This document shows positions 1-7,283 of a DNA stretch of 34,786 nt, in pieces. The stretch covers positions 1-34,786 of the forward strand of contig UQGJ01000022.1 in assembly GCA_900540545.1 (NCBI GenBank). Reading direction: 5' to 3'. Numbering within the stretch: the first letter of the stretch is position 1; every line of letters starts with the position of its first letter. The notes beneath the pieces are model-generated. The model did no database searches, was not told the origin of the DNA, and saw only the letters and a program-made list of their open reading frames with translations. This DNA is from an uncultured Eubacteriales bacterium (GTDB lineage: Bacteria; Bacillota; Clostridia; Oscillospirales; Oscillospiraceae). The position numbers were made by a program, and so were the translations under genes.

Positions 1-60
1 GGTTGTTTCTTCCCAGGGTTCTTTTCAACAAAAGAACCCTGCCCCCGGAGGGGGGACACT
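1..60 (-). repeat. Partial copy of dispersed repeat (head module), cut by window edge
   Basis: Read on the minus strand this has the layout seen at 13715, 27560, 30340 and 31009: a CCCTCCGGGGG block, then a perfect hairpin (11-bp arms, 14-39 on the plus strand), then GGGAAGAAA and AACC. The hairpin arms differ in sequence from the other copies but still pair. The body of the element would lie outside the window. Confidence 0.6.
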
Positions 61-73
61 CCATACCAATCGT

Positions 74-92
74 CCCCGCCCCGTGGGCGGGG
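74..92 (-). terminator. GC-rich hairpin after the aldolase gene
   Basis: CCCCGCCC and GGGCGGGG (8-bp arms, 3-nt loop) lie 4 bases past the stop codon of the DapA-type gene. There is no T tract on the minus strand, so this is a weak or factor-assisted terminator, or an mRNA 3' end stabiliser. Confidence 0.4.
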
Positions 93-96
93 CGCG

Positions 97-1002
97 CTAA
101 CGCCCGTAGTTCTCCCGGTAGAACCGAATATCCTCCGCGATCGCCGCCCGGTCGGCCTCGCTCACCGGCTGATAGGGGCGGGTGAAGGTCTCGTCCATGA
201 TGCCCATCTGGGCCAGGGCCACCTTTCGCCAGATATTGGGGCTCATCCAGCTGTCGCTGAACCGGTTGAGGACGTTCATGGCGTCCACCACGCCGCAGTG
301 GGCCTTACACGCCGCCCAATCCCCATCCCGGGCGGCCTTCCAGGCCGCGGCCAGGACCCTGGGGAAGGGGTTGGCCAGGGAGGGCACCACCCCGGCGGCC
401 CCGTGGGACAGGCCGTAGTAGTTCAGCCGCTCGTCCCCCACGTAGACCCTCATCCTGCCGCCGTACCGGGCGAAGAGCTGGTCCACGTACTCGGTCTTGC
501 CGCTGGTGTCCTTGATTCCGTAAAGGTTCTCCAGGCCGCAGACCTGGTCCAGGGCCTCCCAGGCCATGTTGCAGCCCGCCACCACGGGGATGTTGTAGAG
601 CAGCACCGGCAGGCGGGTGGACTGGGCCACGTCGGTGAGGAAGTCCGCCTGCTCCCTGGGACTGGTGGTGGGGAAGTAGTAGGGGAGGGTGGTCACCACG
701 GCGTCGGCCCCCGCCCGCTCGGCGGCGCGGATATTCTCAATGACCATCCGGGTGCCGCAGTCGCTGACCCCGGCCAGCACCGGGACCCGGCCGGCGGCGG
801 TCTCCACGATGGTGTTCAGGACGGCCTCCCGCTCGGCCCTGGTGAACCGGGCGAACTCGCCGGTGGTGCCGTTGGCGAAGATGGCGTTGACGCCGCCGGC
901 GATGACGTATTCCGTCAGCGCCCGGAGCTGGTCGTGCCGGGGGCGCTCCTCCGGGGTGATGGGGGTCAGGAGGGGGACGATGATGCCCTCGATGGGTTTC
1001 AT
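97..1002 (-). CDS. DapA/NAL-family aldolase (probable 2-keto-3-deoxy-sugar-acid aldolase)
   Basis: A 301-residue class I aldolase of the dihydrodipicolinate synthase / N-acetylneuraminate lyase superfamily, of normal length. Visible motifs are GTTGE (45-49), YNIP with Tyr136, and GIKDTSG with Lys164 as the Schiff-base lysine. The start at 1002 is chosen because AAAGG sits 9 bases upstream; an in-frame ATG at 1011 would overlap that site. It is the last gene of a TRAP-dehydratase-aldolase operon, 25 bases behind the dehydratase. In that setting the natural reaction is cleavage of a 2-keto-3-deoxy acid, made by the upstream dehydratase, to pyruvate and an aldehyde. A housekeeping DapA role is less likely given the operon. 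The exact sugar acid cannot be read from the sequence. Cytoplasmic. Confidence 0.85.
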   Translation of the reverse strand: MKPIEGIIVPLLTPITPEERPRHDQLRALTEYVIAGGVNAIFANGTTGEFARFTRAEREAVLNTIVETAAGRVPVLAGVSDCGTRMVIENIRAAERAGADAVVTTLPYYFPTTSPREQADFLTDVAQSTRLPVLLYNIPVVAGCNMAWEALDQVCGLENLYGIKDTSGKTEYVDQLFARYGGRMRVYVGDERLNYYGLSHGAAGVVPSLANPFPRVLAAAWKAARDGDWAACKAHCGVVDAMNVLNRFSDSWMSPNIWRKVALAQMGIMDETFTRPYQPVSEADRAAIAEDIRFYRENYGR

Positions 1003-1027
1003 GTGCGTCATCCTTTCGCGCCTGGCC

Positions 1028-2146
1028 TCACTTGCGGCCAAACTCCTTGATATAGTCATCGTTCAGCTCCAGGCCCAGGCCGGGCTTGTCGGGGATGGTC
1101 AGCCAGCCGTTCTCCGGCTCGGGGGCGTTGCGGTAGACGTTGCTGACCATCTCTTCGAACATGAACAGCCGCTCCAGGTACAGCCCGTTGCTGGCCGCGG
1201 CCACCAGGTGCATGTGCATATGCTCCATGCCGTGGGGGGCGAAGCCCCGGTTCCACGCCTGGGACATGGCCACGGCCTTGAGCATCTCGGTGTAGCCGCC
1301 GATGCGGGTCACATCGCACTGGAGGATGTCCACCGCCTCGTGCAGAAGCAGGTCCCGCACGCCGAAGCGGGTGTACTCATGCTCGCCGGTTGCCAGGGGG
1401 ATGTCCGTCCCCCGCTTATAGGCCGCCAGGCCGGGGATGTCGTCGGCAAAGACCGGCTCCTCCAGGAATTCGATGTCGTACTCCCGGACCCGGTTGGCGA
1501 ACTGCACGGCGGTGGCCGAGCGCCAGACGTTGTTGGCGTCCAGCATGAAGCCGATGTCAGGGCCGATGGCCTCCCGCACCGCCGCCACCCGGCGCACGTC
1601 CTCGCCGGGGTTCCGGCCCCCGTCCACGCCCACCTTCAGCTTGATTTTCCGATAGCCCAGCTCCACCATGCGCTTGGCCTCGGCCACCAGCTCCTCGGTG
1701 GAATAGCTGGTCCAGCCGCCGGAGGCGTAGATGGGCACCCTGGGGTCATTGCCGCCCAGCAGGCGGTAAAGGGGCAGGCCCAGGGCCTTGCCCTTGATGT
1801 CCCACAGGGCGATGTCCACCGCGCTGTACGCGCAGAAGGCCAGACCCTTGCGGCCCACACCCCGCATGTAGTGGAAGAACTCCTCGTACAGGGCCTCGGT
1901 CTCCATGGGGTCCCGGCCCAGCATCTTGGGCTCGATGGCGTACTTGATAAAATCCCGGATGGCCTCGCCGCCCACCTCGTGGTAGGTGACGCCGATGCCG
2001 TGCAGGCCCTGGTCGGTGGACACGTCCACCACCACGTAGCCGATGGTCTCTACCTTCCGGGTGGAGTCGGCAAAATTTCCTTTGATCCGGGTCTCGCACA
2101 GGGTCACGTCGATCCCGGTGATCTTCAATTTCTCCAAGGTATCCAT
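1028..2146 (-). CDS. Mandelate racemase / sugar-acid dehydratase, enolase superfamily
   Basis: A 372-residue enolase-superfamily protein. The active site is complete for the mandelate-racemase subgroup: Lys169-x-Lys171 at the end of the second strand, metal ligands Asp203, Glu229 and Glu255 spaced exactly 26 residues apart, and a His305-Asp278 dyad (APHG and CDVTRIGG). The N-terminal capping domain spans about residues 5-130. Together with a TRAP importer and a DapA-type aldolase this is most simply an acid-sugar dehydratase giving a 2-keto-3-deoxy acid; a racemase or epimerase is possible. GAGGAG directly abuts the ATG at 2146, so a TTG at 2137 (9 bases from GAGGAG) may be the true start. 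It starts 11 bases after the dctM stop, so it is in the same transcript. Confidence 0.85.
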   Translation of the reverse strand: MDTLEKLKITGIDVTLCETRIKGNFADSTRKVETIGYVVVDVSTDQGLHGIGVTYHEVGGEAIRDFIKYAIEPKMLGRDPMETEALYEEFFHYMRGVGRKGLAFCAYSAVDIALWDIKGKALGLPLYRLLGGNDPRVPIYASGGWTSYSTEELVAEAKRMVELGYRKIKLKVGVDGGRNPGEDVRRVAAVREAIGPDIGFMLDANNVWRSATAVQFANRVREYDIEFLEEPVFADDIPGLAAYKRGTDIPLATGEHEYTRFGVRDLLLHEAVDILQCDVTRIGGYTEMLKAVAMSQAWNRGFAPHGMEHMHMHLVAAASNGLYLERLFMFEEMVSNVYRNAPEPENGWLTIPDKPGLGLELNDDYIKEFGRK

Positions 2147-2157
2147 CTCCTCGTCTA

Positions 2158-3444
2158 CTACTTACTGAACAGGCTGGGGATAAAGGTGGTCACTGCGGGG
2201 AACCAGGTGATGAGGCACAGCACCAGCAGGCCGATGAACACGAAGGGCATGATCCGCTTGAACAGGTCCGTGAGCTTCACGCCGGCCACGTTGGCGGTGA
2301 CGAACAGGGTCATGCCGATGGGCGGGGTGATGAGCCCGATGGTCAGGTTGAAGCAGCACAGCACGCCGAAGTGGACCGGGTCGATGCCGTACTGCATGGC
2401 CACGGGCAGCAGGATGGGCACCATCATCAGCAGGGCGGGGCTCTGGTCCAGCACGCAGCCCAGCACCAGCAGGATGATGTTGGTCAGCAGCAGGAACATG
2501 GCCGGGCTGTGGACGAACTCCATGCACACGGCCACCATGGCCTGGGGGATGCGCAGCACGGTGATGGCGTAGCTCATGGCGGTGGCGATGGAGATGATGA
2601 ACATGACGTTGGCGGTGGTCTTGGCGGTGTTGATGCAGCACTGCTTCAGGCTCTTCCGGCTGATCTGCCGCTTGCACAGGGCCACCACCAGAGCATAGAA
2701 CACGGCGATGGCGCTGGACTCGGTGGCGGTGAACACGCCGGAGGTGATGCCCCCCAGGATGATGATGGGCATCCCCAGGGCGGGCAGGGAGTGAAACAGG
2801 GCCGAGCCGATCTCCCCCAGGGTGGCCCGGCGGGCCCGGCGGGGGTGGTTGTGCATCCGGGCCATGATGTAGCACATCACCATCTCGCACACGCCCAGCA
2901 GGATGCCGGGACCGATGCCGCCCAGGAACATGTCGGACACCGACACGTTGGCGGCGCACACCGCGTAGATGATCATGATGTTGCTGGGCGGGATGATGGG
3001 GCCGATGATGGCGCTGGCGGCGGTGACGGAGGCGGAATAGCCCGGCTCATACCCGGCCTTGGTCATCATCTCCATCTCCACCCGGCCCAGGCCCGAGGCG
3101 TCGGCCGTGGCCGAGCCGGAGATGCCCGCGAAGAGCATGCTGGCCAGGATGTTCACGTGGGCCAGGCCGCCCCGGATGTGGCCCACCACCGTGTCGCAGA
3201 ACTTCACGATGCTCATGGTCAGGCCACACTGGCTCATGATCTCGCTGGCCAGGATGAACAGGGGGATGCACAGGTAGGTAAAATTGTAGATGCCGGAGAA
3301 CATCTTCTGGGGGAGGATGACCAGCGCCCCCTCGCCCAGGGTGAAGGCCGCTGTGGTGAGGAAGCCCATGGCGAAGCTGATGGGCACGCCCAGAATGACG
3401 ACCACCAGGAAGATGACCAGCAGGACGGCGGCAAATGACAGCAT
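2158..3444 (-). CDS. dctM: TRAP transporter large permease (DctM family)
   Basis: A 428-residue polytopic membrane protein of the DctM/SiaM/UxuM family with many hydrophobic segments from the first residues (MLSFAAVLLVIFLVV) to the C-terminus; length is typical. It forms the sodium-coupled transport channel together with DctQ and receives substrate from the lipoprotein DctP. AGGAGGAG lies 8 bases before the ATG. The gene follows dctQ by 15 bases and precedes the dehydratase by 11, so the importer and its catabolic enzymes are cotranscribed. TRAP systems carry organic acids (sialate, uronates, C4-dicarboxylates); the two downstream enzymes argue for an aldonate or uronate here. Confidence 0.92.
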   Translation of the reverse strand: MLSFAAVLLVIFLVVVILGVPISFAMGFLTTAAFTLGEGALVILPQKMFSGIYNFTYLCIPLFILASEIMSQCGLTMSIVKFCDTVVGHIRGGLAHVNILASMLFAGISGSATADASGLGRVEMEMMTKAGYEPGYSASVTAASAIIGPIIPPSNIMIIYAVCAANVSVSDMFLGGIGPGILLGVCEMVMCYIMARMHNHPRRARRATLGEIGSALFHSLPALGMPIIILGGITSGVFTATESSAIAVFYALVVALCKRQISRKSLKQCCINTAKTTANVMFIISIATAMSYAITVLRIPQAMVAVCMEFVHSPAMFLLLTNIILLVLGCVLDQSPALLMMVPILLPVAMQYGIDPVHFGVLCCFNLTIGLITPPIGMTLFVTANVAGVKLTDLFKRIMPFVFIGLLVLCLITWFPAVTTFIPSLFSK

Positions 3445-3459
3445 ACGTTTCTCTCCTCC

Positions 3460-4068
3460 TCAGTGTATCTGGTCGTTTTCCATGGCGTTCAGGATGTCCT
3501 GCTCCTTTTGGGTCAGCTCCGCCTCCGGCTCGGCCTTGGGCGGGCGGCCCACAAAGGGCTTCAGCTCCCCGCACAGGACCCCCAGCAGCTCGGTGAGGGC
3601 CTCGTAGGCGATGAAGATGCAGCCCACGAAGGGGGCGGAGTAGAGGGCCCACCCCGGCAGGTGCAGGTTGGTGGAGCGCCACTTTTCCACGGACAGGATG
3701 GCCTGCCAGCCATAGCGGAAGCCGATATACAGGAAGATGACCACCGCGGCGCGGGTCAGGAGGTAGAGGACCAGCTGCCCTCTGGGCTTCAGCCGGTCGT
3801 AGACCACGTTGACCGAGGCCATGGACCCCTCCTTATAGCAGATGCCGATGGCGAAATACGTGATCCAGATCAGGGCGTCCTGGGCGTATTCCGTGGTCCA
3901 GGTGAGGGAGAAATCCACAAAGCGGACCAAGATAAAGCGGTACGCCACCTGCAGCAGCAGGTCGGCGGCGCAGCTCAGGACCAGCAGGACCAGGACCAGC
4001 TCCAAGCCCTTCTGGATCAGGTCGGAAAACCGGGCCATCCCCCGGTATACGGTTCGTGCGGCTGACAT
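3460..4068 (-). CDS. dctQ: TRAP transporter small permease (DctQ family)
   Basis: About 202 residues with four hydrophobic segments, the DctQ pattern, followed by a charged cytoplasmic C-terminal tail (EAELTQKEQDILNAMEN). It pairs with DctM in the TRAP permease. Start choice is uncertain: ATG at 4068 has GAGG 11 bases upstream, an in-frame GTG at 4080 has GGGAG 4 bases upstream, and a third ATG (MARFSDL) lies only about 15 residues before the first membrane span. It is separated from dctP by a 90-base gap with a strong hairpin, whereas dctM follows after 15 bases. This suggests the two permease genes are expressed at a lower level than the binding protein. Confidence 0.88.
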   Translation of the reverse strand: MSAARTVYRGMARFSDLIQKGLELVLVLLVLSCAADLLLQVAYRFILVRFVDFSLTWTTEYAQDALIWITYFAIGICYKEGSMASVNVVYDRLKPRGQLVLYLLTRAAVVIFLYIGFRYGWQAILSVEKWRSTNLHLPGWALYSAPFVGCIFIAYEALTELLGVLCGELKPFVGRPPKAEPEAELTQKEQDILNAMENDQIH

Positions 4069-4105
4069 GGCGGAGAACACCTCGCTCCCTTCGGTTTCGA
4101 TGAAA

Positions 4106-4144
4106 GGGACCGCCCGTCCTGCGTCGGTCCTGGGCGGGCGGCCC
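4106..4144 (-). promoter_or_regulatory. Intercistronic hairpin between dctP and dctQ, flanked by 11-bp direct repeats
   Basis: On the minus strand GGGCCGCCCG pairs with CGGGCGGTCCC (10 bp with one bulged T; loop about 18 nt). There is no clear T run after it. The same 11-mer CCCTTCGGTTT occurs at 4087-4097 and 4142-4152, flanking the stem. The position just after the binding-protein gene fits a partial terminator or a 3' stabilising stem that keeps dctP mRNA in excess over the permease mRNA. That function is inferred. Confidence 0.6.
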
Positions 4145-4158
4145 TTCGGTTTGACGTC

Positions 4159-5235
4159 TTACTTCTGCGCCTCAATGGCGGCGAGCAGGCCGTCGATGAC
4201 GTCCCCGCCCAGCTGCTGGGTCAGGAACTCCACGCAGGGGCCGCGCATGGCGCTGTGCCAGTCCTCCAGCTCCGCGTCGGTGGGCTCATAGACCTCCATG
4301 CCGTAGTCCCGGAGCTGGTCCACGCCCTTCTCGTTCAGGTTGGCGCAGACGGCGGCGGCCTCCTTGGTGACCAGGGCCGCGGCGTCGGCGACCACCTTCT
4401 GCAGGTCCTCGGGCAGGCTCTGCCAGCAGGTCTCGCTGATGTCGAAGGTGACGATGGAGGCGATGTGCTTGTCCATGACCATGTACTTCTGGACCTCGTA
4501 GGTCTTGTCGTTGAGGATGTTCACCGGGGGATTCTCCTGGCCGTCCACGGTGCCGTTCTGGAGGGCGGTGTACATCTCGCTGCCGGCCATGGGGACGGGG
4601 TTGGCGCCGATGGCCTCCACCATCTTCTGGCACACCTCGCTCTGCATGACGCGGAAGGTGACGTTCTTGGCGGTGTCCACGGTGGTCAGGGGCGTCTTGG
4701 TGGTGGTGAAGCAGCGCATACCGTTGCAGAAGGCGGACAGCACCCGGATGCCGGAGTCGGCGGCCATCTCATCGAAGAAATTCTGGCCCCACTCGCCGCT
4801 GAGGACGGCGTCGCACTCGGCCTCGTTGGCGAAGAGGGCGGGGCAGCTGAGGACCATGGTGTCGGGATAGATGTTGTTGAGGATGGAGATGTTCACGCAG
4901 GTCATCTCCAGGGAGTTGTTGAGCAGGCCGGTGACGCTCTCGTCGGCGCTGCCCAGCTGGCCGGAGGGGTAGAGCTCCACCTGGATGCGGCCGTTGCTGT
5001 TGGCCTCCACCTCTTCCTCGAAGCGCTCGGACCAGGTGACCTCGGCGCTGTCGGCCCGGGCCACGTCGCCCTGGGTCAGAGCCATTTTGATGGTGTAGGT
5101 CTCGCCGGGGGCGGTGGTCGGCTCCGCGCCCCCCTGGGGCGCGGAGGAGTCGGCAGGAGTGGGATTGCCGCTGCTGCAGCCGGCCAGGCTGAGGACCAGA
5201 GCCGCGGAAAGGACCCATGCAAGAGACTTCTTCAT
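4159..5235 (-). CDS. dctP: TRAP transporter solute-binding lipoprotein (DctP family)
   Basis: A 358-residue DctP-family extracytoplasmic binding protein. The signal peptide carries a lipobox (LSLAGC, Cys20), so the mature protein is a lipoprotein tethered to the outer face of the membrane, followed by a Ser/Pro/Gly-rich linker. The DctP fold region starts near YTIKMALTQGD and contains an FRVMQSE segment, where this family carries the arginine that contacts the substrate carboxylate. The start at 5235 has GAGGAGG 8 bases upstream; the longer frame to 5280 has no ribosome site and would add a non-signal N-terminus. First gene of the operon, downstream of a palindromic operator and a TATAAT box, so its expression probably responds to the divergent GntR protein. 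Confidence 0.92.
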   Translation of the reverse strand: MKKSLAWVLSAALVLSLAGCSSGNPTPADSSAPQGGAEPTTAPGETYTIKMALTQGDVARADSAEVTWSERFEEEVEANSNGRIQVELYPSGQLGSADESVTGLLNNSLEMTCVNISILNNIYPDTMVLSCPALFANEAECDAVLSGEWGQNFFDEMAADSGIRVLSAFCNGMRCFTTTKTPLTTVDTAKNVTFRVMQSEVCQKMVEAIGANPVPMAGSEMYTALQNGTVDGQENPPVNILNDKTYEVQKYMVMDKHIASIVTFDISETCWQSLPEDLQKVVADAAALVTKEAAAVCANLNEKGVDQLRDYGMEVYEPTDAELEDWHSAMRGPCVEFLTQQLGGDVIDGLLAAIEAQK

Positions 5236-5267
5236 CGTGTGTTCCTCCTCGTTTTTGTTTTCGTTCA

Positions 5268-5282
5268 GATTGTCCGACAATC
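5268..5282. promoter_or_regulatory. Operator O1, probable GntR/FCD site in front of the TRAP operon
   Basis: GATTGTC-C-GACAATC is a perfect 7-1-7 palindrome. It lies about 17-31 bases past the TATAAT at 5304-5299 on the minus strand, so in the early transcribed region, where a bound repressor would block transcription. Near-identical sites are at 5389 and 6266. Confidence 0.7.
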
Positions 5283-5298
5283 TGTTGGTGTTTCAAAT

Positions 5299-5304
5299 AT
5301 TATA
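5299..5304 (-). promoter_or_regulatory. -10 box of the TRAP operon promoter
   Basis: TATAAT on the minus strand in an AT-rich stretch, 64 bases before the dctP start. The -35 box at 17-bp spacing (ACTATA) is poor, so the promoter may need an activator or have another -35. Confidence 0.5.
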
Positions 5305-5388
5305 CTACAATCCGTTGTTTGTATAGTGGCATTGTTGTTGAAAAATAAAGTCTTATTTTGTCTAATTTGACCAAGCAGCGCCATGCAT

Positions 5389-5399
5389 TTGTCAGACAA
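5389..5399. promoter_or_regulatory. Operator O2 in the divergent region
   Basis: TTGTC-A-GACAA, a perfect 5-1-5 palindrome sharing the core of O1 and O3. It sits upstream of the TTGACA at 5427 and about 119 bp centre-to-centre from O1, so it could serve the regulator's own promoter or act with O1. Confidence 0.6.
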
Positions 5400-5426
5400 T
5401 TTCCGGGTTTATCTGGTGATAACCCG

Positions 5427-5460
5427 TTGACAGTTGTCATTTTTTAGCGTAAGCTATAAC
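5427..5460 (+). promoter_or_regulatory. Possible promoter of the GntR-type regulator
   Basis: A perfect TTGACA at 5427-5432 overlaps a small dyad (TGACA-GT-TGTCA, 5428-5439). The best -10 matches are TAAGCT at 17-bp spacing or TATAAC at 22-bp spacing; neither is convincing. Confidence 0.3.
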
Positions 5461-5516
5461 AAAGTTTTGTATCGCCCCCACGGCGGGGCAATGAAATCCA
5501 TGGATGGAGGATTGAT

Positions 5517-6236
5517 TTGACTATGGCCCGTAAGAATGGCGGCACCGTCGTCCAGCAGGCCGTGGAGCAGCTCAAGGCGTATCTGTTCTCGGGGCAGGTG
5601 AGCCCGGGGGACCGGATGCCGCCGGAGCTGGAGCTGTGCAAGCAGATGTCCGTCGGCCGGGGCAGCCTGCGGGAGGCCCTGCGGGTGCTGGCGGCCACCG
5701 GGTACATCACCCTGGAGACCAGCCGGGGCGCCTTCGTGCTCCGCACCGAGGAGATCGACCCCGACAACGACGTGGGGGCCTGGTTCTCCAACCACGAGGT
5801 GGAGGTCCAGGACTATCTGGAGGTCCGCGGCGTCTGTGAGCCCCTGGCCACCAAGCTGGCCATCCAGCACTGCACCCAGGCGGACATCGACCGCCTCCAC
5901 CAGGTCCACGAGCGGTTCCAGCGGGCGGTGGAGACCGGGGACCGGCAGGAACTCATCCTCCAGGAGAGCAATTTCCACGACGGCATCATCGAGCTGTCCG
6001 GCAACGAGCTGCTCATCAACATCTTCAAGCTCCTGCGCAAGCAGGTCATCGACTTCCGCTACCGCAGCCTTCAGCTCCCCAACGCCCCCCAGAACGCCCT
6101 GCGGCCCCACGCCCTCATCCTTCAGGCCTTCGACCTGCGGGACCCGGAGTTCGGCGAGGCCTGTATGCGGGACCACGTGAAGCTGGCCACCAACCATATG
6201 AAGCTCATCACCGTGGAGCGGCGGCTCCAGGTGTGA
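5517..6236 (+). CDS. GntR-family regulator, FadR subfamily (FCD domain)
   Basis: About 239 residues. The N-terminal winged helix-turn-helix (about 12-76: SPGDRMPPELELCKQMSVGR, SLREALRVLAATGYI) is classic GntR. The C-terminal FCD ligand domain (about 95-230) keeps His154, His198 and His220; the usual Asp four residues before the first His is Glu150. The start is either TTG at 5517 (6 bases from GGAGG) or ATG at 5523 (12 bases from GGAGG). It is transcribed away from the TRAP operon and followed by the dehydrogenase gene. FCD proteins usually bind a carboxylate, often an intermediate of the pathway, and release DNA. Three matching palindromes nearby make it the likely local repressor. Confidence 0.88.
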   Translation: MTMARKNGGTVVQQAVEQLKAYLFSGQVSPGDRMPPELELCKQMSVGRGSLREALRVLAATGYITLETSRGAFVLRTEEIDPDNDVGAWFSNHEVEVQDYLEVRGVCEPLATKLAIQHCTQADIDRLHQVHERFQRAVETGDRQELILQESNFHDGIIELSGNELLINIFKLLRKQVIDFRYRSLQLPNAPQNALRPHALILQAFDLRDPEFGEACMRDHVKLATNHMKLITVERRLQV

Positions 6237-6265
6237 GCTTCCACCGGCATGTCTTTTTTGTCCTG

Positions 6266-6280
6266 AATTGTCCTACAATT
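6266..6280. promoter_or_regulatory. Operator O3 in front of the dehydrogenase gene
   Basis: AATTGTC-C-TACAATT matches O1 and O2 with one arm mismatch. It overlaps a candidate -35 (TTGTCC, 6268-6273) spaced 17 bp from CATATT (6291-6296). This places the dehydrogenase gene in the same regulon as the TRAP operon while giving it its own promoter. Confidence 0.62.
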
Positions 6281-6330
6281 TTTCAAAAACCATATTTTCA
6301 TCCAACAATATAGAAAAGGAGCGGAATGAT

Positions 6331-7164
6331 ATGAGCGATCCCCTGTTCAGCGTGGAAAACCGAATCTGCATTGTCACCGGCGGCCTGGGGCAGCTGGGGG
6401 CCCAATACGCCAAGGCCCTGTTTACCCGGGGCGCCAGAGTGGCGGTGTGGGGCCGCACCATGACCGACGAGCGCATCGGCGCCCACTTCACGCCGGAGGA
6501 ACGGGCCACCGGGCGGCTCCAATTCCAGCGGGTGGACATCACCCGGAAAGAGGACATCAACGCCGCTCTGGACGCCCTGGAGGCCGCCTGGGGCGACGCC
6601 CCCGACGTGCTGGTGAACAACGCGGGCATCGACACCCAGCCCTCCGCGCCCCCGGAGGTCTCCGGCCCCTTTGAGCATTTCCCGGAGGCGGTCTTTCGGG
6701 AGGTGGTGGACGTGAACCTGGTGGGCACCTTCCTCACCTGTCAGGCCGTGGGCGCCCGGATGGTCCAGGCCGGCAAGGGGGGCTCCATCATCAACGTGGG
6801 CTCCATCTACGGCATGGTGTCGCCGGTCCAGGACATCTACGCCTACAAGCAGGAGCTCACCGGCGTGCCCTTCATCAAGCCCGTGGCCTACTCGGCGGCC
6901 AAGTCCGGCATCTACAACCTGACCCGGTATCTGGCCACCTACTGGGGCAAAAAGGGCATCCGGGTCAATACCTTCTCCCCCTCCGGCGTATGGCGGGAGA
7001 CCCAGGACCAGCACTTCCAGGCCAACTACTGCGCCCGCATCCCCATCGGCCGCATGGCCCAGGAGGACGAGTACAACGGCGCCATCCTCTTCCTGGCCTC
7101 CGACGCCTCCCGGTATATGACCGGGGCGAATCTGGTGATGGACGGCGGATGGACCGCGTGGTGA
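6331..7164 (+). CDS. Short-chain dehydrogenase/reductase (sugar or sugar-acid oxidoreductase)
   Basis: A 277-residue classical SDR. Nucleotide-binding TGGLGQLG (16-23), NNAG (96-99), catalytic Ser158, Tyr187 and Lys191 (YSAAK) are all present, and the C-terminus has the usual DGGW ending. Closest in style to gluconate 5-dehydrogenase / KduD-type enzymes that interconvert keto and hydroxy groups of sugar acids. ATG at 6331 has AAGGAG 9 bases upstream; an upstream frame from 6268 runs through the operator and is not credible. It follows the regulator gene and has operator O3 in front, so it probably supplies or reduces a substrate for the dehydratase-aldolase route. Cofactor and substrate cannot be fixed from the sequence. 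Confidence 0.85.
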   Translation: MSDPLFSVENRICIVTGGLGQLGAQYAKALFTRGARVAVWGRTMTDERIGAHFTPEERATGRLQFQRVDITRKEDINAALDALEAAWGDAPDVLVNNAGIDTQPSAPPEVSGPFEHFPEAVFREVVDVNLVGTFLTCQAVGARMVQAGKGGSIINVGSIYGMVSPVQDIYAYKQELTGVPFIKPVAYSAAKSGIYNLTRYLATYWGKKGIRVNTFSPSGVWRETQDQHFQANYCARIPIGRMAQEDEYNGAILFLASDASRYMTGANLVMDGGWTAW

Positions 7165-7212
7165 TAGAAAACGGCCCGCCCGTCCCTGCATACGCCTTCC
7201 TAACGTACATCC

Positions 7213-7260
7213 ATACAGAAAACAAAAGGCCGCGGAGCGCATAAATGCGCTCCGCGGCCT
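7213..7260 (-). terminator. Strong intrinsic terminator of the SLH gene
   Basis: A perfect 16-bp stem (arms 7227-7242 and 7245-7260, AA between them). On the minus strand it is followed by CCTTTTGTTTTC, so it ends the minus-strand gene at 7284. On the plus strand no T run follows, but the stem may also stop transcripts from the dehydrogenase gene. Confidence 0.85.
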
Positions 7261-7283
7261 CGTCTATCCACGGTATCTCCCGT

